A DNA stretch of 64,000 bases from Undaria pinnatifida (lineage: Eukaryota; Sar; Phaeophyceae; Laminariales; Alariaceae): positions 7,399,919 through 7,463,918 of the forward strand of contig JABAKD010000016.1 in the NCBI GenBank assembly GCA_012845835.1. The letters run 5' to 3'. Position numbers and translations under genes: made by a program. The notes below the pieces were generated by a model. The model did not search any database. It worked only from the letters and a program-made list of their open reading frames with translations, and was not told the origin of the DNA. Positions within the stretch are counted from its first letter, which is position 1. Each line of letters opens with the position of its first letter. Positions 12,801 through 24,800 of this stretch are shown here, in pieces.

Positions 12801-15800
12801 GGATACGAAGACGGTACAGACTGTATCGATTTGGACGCCTCAGGTACTTTCGGGTTCGCCTTCATTCAATCAGATTCGGAAGTGTCGAAGTATGCTATGT
12901 CTATATCGTCTCCCTCTAACATCAAAACTAAGCATTGTTTTGATTGTAATTTATAACCAATACAAGCTCACCCCCACTCCTATAGTATATATTAGGCAAA
13001 GTGCTTTTCATATGGTATCCCTCGAACATTGAAGTTAGCTATTTTCCTGGAATAGGACGAATTGATTAATTTTCACAACACTACCCCTCAATATTATGCA
13101 TTTTGTCTCCTCCAGTGCCGAACGCAACCACGTAGTACCAGGTGTTACTTAAGAGATTAATTGTACCCCCCCCCCCCGTCTTGTATTTATGTCGTGGGCT
13201 TCTCTGGACCGTTTTTGGTGTATTTTCCACAGCGCAAAAACAGAGTGGACCGCAGAGAGACGTCGGCTGAAGGAAGAGCGTGCACTCTTCGAGGAGGCGG
13301 AACAGAAGGCCAAAGACGAGCTGCTTAGAGCCATGGCCAACAGCAGCCAGGTGGGTGCACCGCTATTGACAACACGGGGTGGGGTATTCATAGCACTGAT
13401 CGTGCGTGCTAACAGTACCAGGTATTGATTTTTTTGTTCTTGTGACCAAAGCTACGGCAGGGGTCGATCACCCATAATAACAACAAGAGATTCGCACAAA
13501 GTAGAAAAAAAAAAGAAATTGCCGTATTGCTCTTCAGCAGAACGGAAGTCTTTTTTTTTCTGTATAAAATAGCTACCATGCCAGTTCAGCCATATTGCGC
13601 GCGGGCTGGGCTCCGGGCTTTTTTTGCCCTCAGCTTTGCGCATACGAAAAGTATAGCGCAAGCGAAGTGTCATTGTCGAAAAAGGCGGCGCGCGCACTGT
13701 TTCGATACGTCGGCAAAAGCCAGACTTCGTACGTAGCCAAATTTATTTTTAGAGCACGTTAAGATTTCGGCAGCTGGCATACCGTCTCCGTCGACCATCA
13801 AAAACAATTGTCTTGACATAGTAGGAACTAACTATTGATAAATCTAACCATCCCCCCTGTATCTTCGAAATCGTCTCCCCCGAAGAGGGAAATTCAGTAG
13901 GCATTCACAAGCGCACTATAGCAGTGAGGGCCCCACCTTATCGCGGTCCCTGTTAGTGCGGGGGTCCCACTTTAATGCTGTTGAAATACGCAATCTCTAG
14001 TCGAATAGGGAGGCTAGAATAATATTTTCACCTCTACACTACGGTGGGGGTCCCGCTTTAGTGCGTGCGGTCTATTGTCTCCCCGATCATCGAAGAATAG
14101 TTAATAAACCACATATGGGACGGTAGTCCCTTCGCAGGTTATCTTCCGTATAATCAGGTGTGGAGACACGCCGAAGTGGGTTATGTGCTTAACCGCACTC
14201 TCGAGGAGTCATAATAGTCTTGAAGGATTATAGTGATAACAAGGCGGTACGATCTGGGAAATAGGGCCTGGTATCCACATCACCCCCCCCGTTTTCAGGC
14301 GTGCAAACGTGCGCGTCTTATAAGAGGTGTTGACTTGGGATTATAGGATCCTAGGAATTCTCAAAACGATCTAGAGAATAGGGCCTGGTATCCACACAAA
14401 TCCCTAATGAAATAATTTGTGAGTACCCCTAAATGTTATGCCTATAGGGGAGTAGTTCATACTCAGTTTAACTATCTTCTGTTGCACTCACCTCTATACC
14501 CCATAACCTACGGCCTTTCGTGAATGCTGTTATCGCCATGTGGATCTTTGCAAACTCATGTGGATTATCACGAATGCGGTTATCGCCAGGCTACTCAGAG
14601 GGCCCGAGCCAGGTGGGAAACGGGCCAAAAGATGGCCATGGAGAAAGCCGCCGCGGAGGCGGTCGAGGAAAGAGAGAAGGCTCTCGAGGACGCGCGACGG
14701 GTAAGTGTATCCATAGCTCTCACATAATCAAAGTACGAATATATCAACATATTCAGGCCTGTATACAAATAGCGGTAATAGATATTTTAGTCATGTCACG
14801 GTTGGAAACGGGGCAGAAGGTGGCCATGCATGGAGAAGGATGCCGCGGAGGCGGTGAAGGGGGCAAAAAAAAACTCTAGTACGGAGGACCATAGCAACTA
14901 GGACCCACAATATACACAAAAACTTGTACATTCCCCTGTTTTTCTGAACCATATTGGGTCCTAATTAATGTGCTCCACCCGTAATAGAGGATTGGCGATG
15001 GGCAAGGGGGTCGAAACATCCTATACTACGCTACACTGCTCTAACACGTGCTACGATAGGACTAGCACTTTGTGGCCATATTATTTTTCTCGCTGACGAA
15101 CAAACTCCACAATATCGTTCGAGTGCCGTACATGGTTTCCAATAGTATTCGTTGCATACCTAGGCCGTGGGGGAGTTCAATGGGGTTTGCATGGTTTTTG
15201 TGGGTGGGGCGTAAGAGCTTCTAAAATGAGGAAACCTCAGAAAATATAAGGCAGATGGTCCAAGATCTATCGTAGCATGCTTCCTTCCTCTCTGTACAAG
15301 TATCTTCCGCTGGATTGCAATGCTCTTTCTCTCTCACCCGGAAGGAGCTGTTGGACTGGATAGATTGCCACCGCCCAAAGGTGTTGATGCATTAAAAAAT
15401 CGCAACCAACGTTGACCATACGAGCAACAGGGCTTCTTTCTGTGAGGCACCAAGCCGTAAAACATCCAGCCTTACAAACGTGGCTTATGCATGAGCACCG
15501 CCCACCTTACCCTTCGGGTTGTCCCTTTTCCCAATGTAGAAAATATACCATACTACTTCGAAGCAGTTGGTCCCTCAAAACGCATGTGCAATTCTAAAGG
15601 GGCTACGCATAGGCGCGTGGTACGATAGCGGCATTAATACTTGTAGAACATTTTCGCTGAAACTTTTCCGAATGAAGGTGCTCCTTAATCGTTTTTAGAG
15701 CCCGGGTATAGCGATCAAAGACATAGCATGTGCGATGTTATCCACTGTTTCCGTCAGTACGCAGCAGCACGAATGGAATCGTGTCGTGCACCTTGTAGCA

Positions 15801-18800
15801 TTACTGCAGTACGGACACGAAGTGCATTACCAATATCCAAGCAGCCCACGTTGCTTCGGATGGTCGATGCCGTAAAAACGTCGGTTTTATTCATTTTTGT
15901 TGCTCTGACGTCTCACGGTTTTTTTCTACAAATATATTCGAAAATTCGTTCTGTTTTTCTACATACAGCATATTTCGTTGCATACCTATTAATACGCTAT
16001 TTCGTTGTATACCTATATAGGCCATGTGGTTGTTCATCGGGGAGTCTTTCTTCGGTAGCTCCCCCAACCTTTCTTTAACGAAATCGCCGGTTTCAAAATC
16101 AGCTCCCGGTCGTATCTCCTGAAACACGGTGTCCCTCGACACCCCGACGTCATCGATCGACAGGCCCTTGCGCACAAGAAAACATATACGTGATACTTTA
16201 TTTTCGATTGTATCCTTCCTTGTGTCGAGCAGCCATGAAGCGTCCGTGAAACAAAACTGCTGTTTTTTTTGGGGGGGGGGCTATCGTAGAATCAGTCCGG
16301 GAAGAAAAAAACAGTTTAGTCTAAAATCAAATCGTTTTTGGGGGGTGAGGTAAAGAGTACTTTATCAATCATTGTTATCAAGCCACCACCTTCAGAAGGC
16401 GAAAAAAAGTGCCAGTGCACCTCTGCCCTAGTAGTATGCGTCATAGGAGAAACGCTGTTCCGAAAAAAACATTTTGCTTTGCTTGACCAGGCGTCCTTCC
16501 CAGCAAAAAAAAGTGAGCTCCGCATGAAAACCAGGAGGCGTTCGCCGTCAATCCTGCGTTCCGTGGCATGTGCGCATGAGCACCGCCCACCCTGCCTATG
16601 CCATTTTAACCGTACGGGAAAACGCTCTTGCCGAAACGCTTCTCGCCTGACCCCTCCCTGCTTTTGATTTTTACCCATCGTACGGGGAAATGACGTATCG
16701 GAACACGCATTCCCTGATTTTTGCTTGACCCCAGGCGTTCGCCCGAGAAAAAAAGCGAGCACTTTTGGAAAACCAGGAAGCGTTTACCGCCCAGGCCGAG
16801 GCCATGACAGACAGGCTGCAGAAGCAAGCGAACGCTTCTTTGCAGCAGGTGAGGTGTTTTTTGTTGTTGAACATTTTTAGAATTTGAGAAAAGCGTCCTA
16901 CTCTATTTTCAAGTATTTTCTCCCCCAAAAAACGTGTATACAGCAGTTTTCTAATCTTTCGAGGCAACATACATATTAAGGGCTTTTCTTAACGAACACA
17001 AAAAACGTCAGGGTTCCTGATAAAAAAAACGTGGCGTTCTCGCGAAAAGTGATATTTGTCCGGAATCCGGACTTTGAATAATTTTTGTTCAACATCCATA
17101 AAAATTGATTTCAGGATCCCTGGCAAAAAAACGTGACTTTTTTATTTTTTGGAAAACGTGACATTTCACAATTTCAAAACGTCAGGAATCGTGACAGTTT
17201 TGTCAAGGTTCGTGATTTTTTTTTGCGTTCGTTCAAGGAACGACCCTAGGCAGAGCTCACGATGCACTTAAGAAGCCAACATACCCCCCCACTTTTTTTA
17301 CAAGCTATATTTTGCTTATGAATACGGTCTTGGCCCCTTCTTACTGCGGTGCCTTGGCATATAACAATACCTGCAATAACGTGCGACCCCGCACTATAAC
17401 GGGATAGTGCAATACGCTGCAACACGATATCGTGGCAAGCGATTGCCACCGCACATCGCTAGAGGGAACCGCGCTAGCGCGGGACCGCGGCTACACTATG
17501 TTCCTACGTAAGCGAGGCGTGTTAACGTGGTTTGCCAGTCCATCGCAATTGAAGACCAGCCCACCTTAAAACGATCGCGGGAAAATACCAGAAAAGCACG
17601 TGACCCTTTTAGAGCCCATACCATGCACATCGACAAAAAATATTCACAAGCGCGTTATTTTACGATGGCGCGAGCGTGCAGCACGCGGCAGTGCACGCTA
17701 TGAGCGTGCGTGTCTTTACCACAGCTACTTGCACTGGAGTTCGACAGCAAAAGTCGTCGTCACCTAAACTCTAGCCGCCCGCGCATTGCTTCGTGTAAAG
17801 ACGCGTGCTACGATAGATGTGCACCACGTTTTCTCTTAATGCTACCCCTCAATTTGGGAGCTTAAGAAGATCTCTATCAAAAACTGATTTGGAGAAAAAT
17901 AAAAAATCTGAGCCGATGAAAAGTCCCATGGGGGCATAGGTACACGACGAGAGTCATGAAAAAAAAAATGGTCCTATTATCGACGATTTTGGGATAAGGA
18001 GTCCCGTCATTCAAAAACCATTGCAGACAAAAAGCGCTACCTCTATCGTAGCACGCGTCTTCGTTAAACGCTGTTATTGTCCGTTTTTTCGTTATCTTGT
18101 TCAATTTTTGCGTGTGAAGTCTGCAGCCCCCCAAAAAGGTCAATTCACCCCGTCCGTTGTTTTCCCGCTCCAACGCGTGTTACGATGAGGCTATTATTAA
18201 TAATAGACTATAGTACGTTTTGGCAAAAAAAAGAAAAGGAAAAAATGACGGGTTCTACAATACGAGAGGTAACACTTTTGAGCTAAAACGCTTTTTTCTT
18301 GAATTCCGGGGCTTGGCCTGACCCGAAATCGTTGGGAGGTTATTTTATTGTTGTGTGATCTTACGTTTTTTGGTAACACCTTCGTAGGCCTTGGTTTTTT
18401 CTTCATCGAGTTGCGTTTTCGGTTTGCTACTGAATCAGTTTATGGGTGAGGTATAGAGAGAGCTCCTGAAGTGAGGAAGGGAACCTCAGGCAATCGTTTG
18501 GTGCGCTGATGCCCGTACGTAGCACACGCCAACTACCAAATATCCTTGTGGCGGATGATATTTCGTTATATGCCTAGGCCGTAGTGTGGGATTCATTTTT
18601 TCATCGAACTAAGCGTGCCACACTTTACTCGAAAGGTGAATGTTTTGGGTGAGGAATATAAAGTGTTCATGTGAAGAAGAAAGAAACAAGATATTTCAGT
18701 GTTCCGCCTGACTCATCCCACGGTTGGGGTGCAGCGGAAAAATTTGAGCCCCTAACGTGAGGGGGCTCAATATCTCAACCAAAACATGACTCCGAAGGCA

Positions 18801-21800
18801 TTCGTTCGCACAATCTAATCAACGCGTCTATGTGCTAGTCCTGAAAACAACCATTGTACTCGTGAAAATATCAGACCAACCTATAGAACCTCACTTGAGG
18901 AGCTCAACCGGACACAAACGTTATTAGATAAACCAACAACTGCAACCCATATCGTAGGATGACTCCCCTGCCATAGCGTACTTCCCCCGGACAACGCGTC
19001 AAAGGCCTTTCTGCTGTTCCCTGTGGTTTAAACCATCAGTGAACACTGCTGTTTTTGCATAGTGCCGCACGCCGAGGAAAATGTTCACGGGTAGTTCTCT
19101 TACGCCTTCGTACAAACTTCCACATAAACATCGGACGAACTGATCACGATCTAAATGGTCTATGAACATATCCTACATATATACGGAGTATGTCGTTATG
19201 ATATGCTGTACTGGATCTGTACGGTATAGATCCATCGCCGGAAAACGTCGTGCCCTGTAACACGTCATCCGGCTCCCACCCTCCTGCACGATCCAGAGGC
19301 CAAGCGCAGATCATATAGGGTGTCAAAGGATCTACCTGCCCTGAGCGATATAGCTAATGAACAGGGACCTTATTATGTGCCCTACGAGTGCGAGCCTACT
19401 ACGACTGCCTTCTTCGATGCAGCAGGACAGCAGGATATATCATTTCTTTTTACGCGACAACAACAGCAGTAGTCGCATCCTCAAAGCATATATACATTGT
19501 CATTGCGATTCGCACGGTGTCAAGAGATTTGCTGTTGTCATGACTTGGAGTATGTTGCACGGACTACGTAGCATGACAAAAAAAAACAGAGCGTTCGCTT
19601 CGTTTTCTCGTGCAAGACTCAAGATCGCCCGCCCATCACCTACAGCAAAACAACGTGTTTACGACGCACGCTACGGTAGTGGTTCACCATGTTTTTCCTA
19701 GGGCGCCTCACTCGTACACCTCTATACCTCTCCATAAACCCCCCAAAAAACGATTCAGGCCAAAATCGAACTGCTACCGGTCGAACAAATTCCATGGCCT
19801 TGTTAGTAGCATCCAATCAATGAGTTACTGCAAAAACAAAAGGAGCAAAAAAAATCCAACGATTTTGGGTCAAAGATCTCTGTCGGAAAACGTTTGCAGC
19901 CAAGAGTGCTGCCCCCATCGAAACATGACCGCCCCCGTCCACTCCCCGACTCATTTCACCCACCCACCCACCCATCCGCCTACATCCAATTTCCGGAACG
20001 CTTCCAATGTACAGGTCAAGGATTTACACGCGGAGACGCAGCTGGAGAAGGATCGACTCGCCACGGAGCTTGCTGGCTGTCGAAAGGCGCTCAAGGTGAG
20101 GCAGACAACCCCATACCCTGGTCTGCGCTGCATACAAGTAATGTGATACAGTAGGGGTCTACTAGTAAGGCGGTGGTGTGCCAGCGCGGTATACCCGGGG
20201 AAAGACGCCTTATTCATTCCACGTTATGAGTGCGATTCCTCGGTTGCGCCAAGCCATTTTTGACCGTCTTATATAGGGATACCGCCTTACTCGGACCGCC
20301 TTGTTGGGAGACCCCTGCTGTAGAGCTATGTGAATAAGTCAATTGCGGGGGAGGGGGGGGTAATCGTGTCATGCATGGCCCTGGTCCTTGGGGCAATGGA
20401 TCTCTGCATATCTACAATGCCGTGACGGTGTAAGTCGATTTTCCACCGGACCAGACAGACATACACGTCTTGCACCAGGCGTGTTAGCGCCGTGAGGTGC
20501 TCAGCGAACCGCGTGAAAGGGCGAGCTGCATCCTACGAAGCGAAGAAACCGCTTGCGAGGCGGACTTGGGCACCTTGTGCGTACATTCCTGAGTATGGAT
20601 GACATGTCAACGGGGTGGGGCGCCGGCTTACCTATTTTTGTTTGCCTACCTTACGTAGCAATATGACCGTTGACCACGCATCCCTTCCGAAACGGAGAAT
20701 CGTTCTTACTCGTGAGAGAGAGACACCTCCAACATTTGGGTACCTGAGGTGGTGGGGGGGGGGAGGGGGGGGTTACACGCCCTCTGTTCCATCCCCTCTT
20801 AGAATTCATGACTTATCTGCGTCGTATACGTTAGTCCTGCAGCAACCATTCACCCTACACCGCGTATTTGCCGCTACCACCATACCGCATTCACCTGTTC
20901 TCTTAGCTCCCGTGGTTGACATTTATGCTCTCCTCCCCCCCACCCCTCTCTACTGCGATTCCCTACCTGCCTTCTTGTGCTTTGCTCGTTCGGGATATAT
21001 TATTTTGCTACATATATAGTGACGGGCGATAAGTCGCTTGATTCTAAGCACACGTACGTGTTTTCGTCGTACGGGACAATATCCCAAAGAGCGCATGAAG
21101 CTGCAGGAGTCCGAAAGCCACCCTCCGTGTTTTCGTACGAGCATGACGTAGACTAAACGTTTACTCCCACAGTTCAACCTAGCCTCCTGTCTCCTGGCAA
21201 TCGACAACTTTATGTGCGTCGTTTCCGCCCTTTTGGGATACATCGCTGCACACATGACGTGCGCTATGATACGACAGAGGTTTTACTGGCACTTTTTTTT
21301 GGCGTTTTTTTGCTTCTTACAATTCGGGCAGGCCCACCTTAACCCCAAATCGTCGGAAACGTCGTTGCTTTTTCTCAGCCTTGACTTTTTTTTTTCTCTT
21401 TTCTTTTTTCTTTTCTATCCTCCGGCGGATGGGGAAAAATACAGGTTAAGCTCACCACACTTCCACGTATGTTCATACACATCGTGTGTCGATTCAATTC
21501 AACTGCCTTCGCAATCCAGCGCTAGCTGGCGTGTCCTTCGGTTCCCACTATAGCGATAGCGTGAGCTGTCCCTACGGCGGTCCCTGTTACTACTCCGGCA
21601 GCGCAAGCTACAGTTTTATACGGATGCGTGAGGCTTTTTTTTTGCTTCTGAAATTACGGGCAGGTCCACCTTGATCCAAAATCGTCGGGAAAGTCGTTGC
21701 TTTTTCTCAGTCTTGACGTGTTTTTTTTTTGTATACCTAGGCCATCGGGTTGCTTTTCTTCAGTTTTTCTCTAAGCCAACTTGTGGGTGAGGACGGCTCC

Positions 21801-24800
21801 TTAGGAAAAAAAACACCTTGGTGTGCCTCTGGCGTACCGTGCGTCACGTATCGGGATCACTATTAATAGAGTCGCTTGCCGTTACATATATATATGTCTA
21901 TGCCAGCTCGTTGCGTGGGATATCGTACCGTCCCAAAACAAGGTACCTTATTAATAGCACTCATTCGAGAAAAAAGGTTGACATCCTCTTGTTTGTTGTA
22001 TCTAACCCCAACCTTAACCCAATCAAGCTTATCAACTATATGCAGGGATACTTCTCTTCGTCTCGTGTACATACTGTGCCTCGACCATTGGTATATGGAA
22101 CAGCAAGCGGTAAGTTTTGCTGTCCCAAGCAGAACGCGCTCACTGTCACAGGAGTCCGGAAATAACCCTCCTGTGCATTGAAATAGGACGCGAAAACCTT
22201 ACAATTCTCTGTCTTGCGTTTCCGTTCACTGCAGGTTAACGAATACACGCTGCTTTTTCTGCTGCTAGCTACCATGCCACATTTTGTTTCGCAGGATGTT
22301 TCACGGTCATTCCTCTTTGCACTTTGCTCGTTAGCAAAATACCAGATAAATATATATATATATATCATTCGCTACGCAAAATATTGGTTGTTGATATTCA
22401 TCCTGTCAACATCCATAGAATTCATATATATATTCAAAGGATAATACGTCTGTAGACTCGAGCGGCCCGCGTGTCACACAGCTCGCAAATATGACTATCT
22501 AGCCCAAAATTGTCGAACTCACATCTGACGTATATATTTTATTTTACTTGAAAGTATGAAAAAATGCACTTCAGCTGTGAGATCAACCAAAAATGTTTTT
22601 GATCAAACCTCAGCTTTGCAAGCTGCGTGTGATACTTCGATTGCGCGTGTGACGGAGTGTGTATACCCTCGTGAACGACAAAGGCCGGCGACCCTCCTGC
22701 TAATGCCAGGGTCATCAGGACTAAGACACTTTGCCTTGTTCTGCGCTCGGCAACTGTATAACCCACATTGAGGGGGACAAACACAGACATCTATTTTATA
22801 TACTATGACGAGCAATGTGACGATTGCTCCTTCTAAAACATGTCATGCTCGAGCTCGCCGTATGAGAACGACCCCAAATGGTCGCTTGCTCCTAAACACA
22901 CTGGTGTGCGTTTTCCGCCGTACGGGATAAAAATAACGCCTCGACCAACGCATTCACCGCAGGACTCGGAAACGACCTTACGGCGCGTTGAGGAGGACGC
23001 GAAAGAGCTATCGGTGTCGAACTCCCTCCGGCATTGGAGACTGGCCACTGCAGCCCTTCAGCTGCGCATTCAGAACAAAAAGGTGCGAGCAGGACCAGAA
23101 GCAAGGACAGGCCTACGTAGCGTGTATGTGTACGGTTCGAAGCAAGTCGATAAGGGAAGAAAATGCTGAACTCTTCTCACGATAGAACAGAAGCAAAGGC
23201 ATCCATCGCAGTGGGGATGGGGGGGGGAGTGCCCACTACGTGACCACGGGTCTGAGGTTTTGAGCGGGAGGGGTCTGGAGCTATTCGCGCAACGATGTTA
23301 GATGGAATGGGGAAAACAAACTAACAAACAAGCAAACAACATGCGACTAGATGCGACGAGTGCTGCATTTGCACCAGCTGGTGCAAGCTACCGCGGTCGA
23401 TCCCGGGCCGCTATACACTATACCAGCACAGCAGCGCAAGAACAAGTTAATTCTTCAAAGTACACTGGAGAGAAAGGCGGGTCAAGGCAAGCCTGGACCA
23501 TTACGCTCAAACATTGCAGAACATTTTTCAGCGTTCTTTCAGTGTACCACTCAACCCTTTTCCCCCTCTACCCCCCCCGCCCCCACTCGACCCTTCCCTT
23601 CTATATCGCCTCCCTCGCAGGTGGAAAAAATGAATGCACTCGAACTATGTCCTGAATTACACCAGTATGAAATAATACATTATTTCCTCCCCGCACAGCT
23701 ACGTAGACTACAAAATAATTAAATCTACGATCCAATTGTTAAATGTCTTACTAAATGTATTCCCTCCCCACGGCCACCTACTCCCTCCCCCCTCCCCCCT
23801 CTTTTCTGCGTCTTCACTTTACCTCCGCCCCCCCCCCCGCTTCACATCTTCGTGCTACCACCCCCCCCTTTTTCTACACCCTCACTCCCTCACTCTGCCC
23901 TGCCCCCCCCCCTGTTTCCACCGTCAATTTACCCCCGCCTCCCGTTCCCCTTTCTACATCCTGCCATCGAGACGTAACTGAAAGAAAACATCTGTAGGTC
24001 CATGGCCTTAAGGTCTCGGGCCATGCATCATATCATTACACTCCCCACCCCACCCCCTTCTTACGTCAAACGACTAAGACTAACAACAAATGAGTACGCC
24101 CCCCCCCCCCTTTCTACATCGAATGACTAAGACCAGCAACAAATGAGTACCCCCCCCCCCCCTCCCTCCCGAACATTTTACTCCGCACAGGGGGAATGAT
24201 CGTATCATATACTGGTAGTGTTTATGGCAATTAGGCAGTTACATGGCACTCCCATTGCTGTCTCTGGAAGTGGCCATACCGAAAATTAAATCGAGTCATT
24301 GAAGCTATCATCCATATGCAAGTCCGCCTTCCAAGGCGGTTCGTAGTAGGATGCAGCTCACCCTTCATGCGACCCGCCGAGCACCTAAGGGCGATTCGCG
24401 CTTGATGCAAGCAATGTCTGCCTGGTCGGCGAAAGCCCGGCATGCTCCTTCCCGGCATAGTAGGGATGCGAGGGTCACACCACTACGGTCGAACGACTAC
24501 GGCCATGCATGGATATCGAGTGCACCCCCCTCTCTACATCAAGTGATCAAGATAGGCAAAACAACAGTACGCCCCCCCCCCCCCCCTCTACATCCTAACT
24601 CCCCCCCCCCCCCCCCTCCCCCCCCCCTTCTTCCTACATCCTGCCATCGCGATGCGTACGAAACAAAACACCCAGTCACTGGAACATTTGCGCAAAGAAG
24701 CGGCGCAGCGGGAGGAAGAGGCCGATAAATCGTTCGAAGAGCAAAAACTAGCACTATCTGCAAACGTTGAGGAGTTGCTAGGGTTGGCGTTCGACTCAAG

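Larger units (their letters stand above)
20096..22962 (+). other. Long intron 14
   Basis: Contains a complete pogo-like MITE, a reversed LINE tail and an R1 copy. Otherwise low-complexity AT-rich sequence. Confidence 0.5.

Noticed and set aside
12762..12956. 64-aa + strand open frame in intron 10
   Set aside because: No coiled-coil character, no acceptor or donor, AT-rich 3' part.
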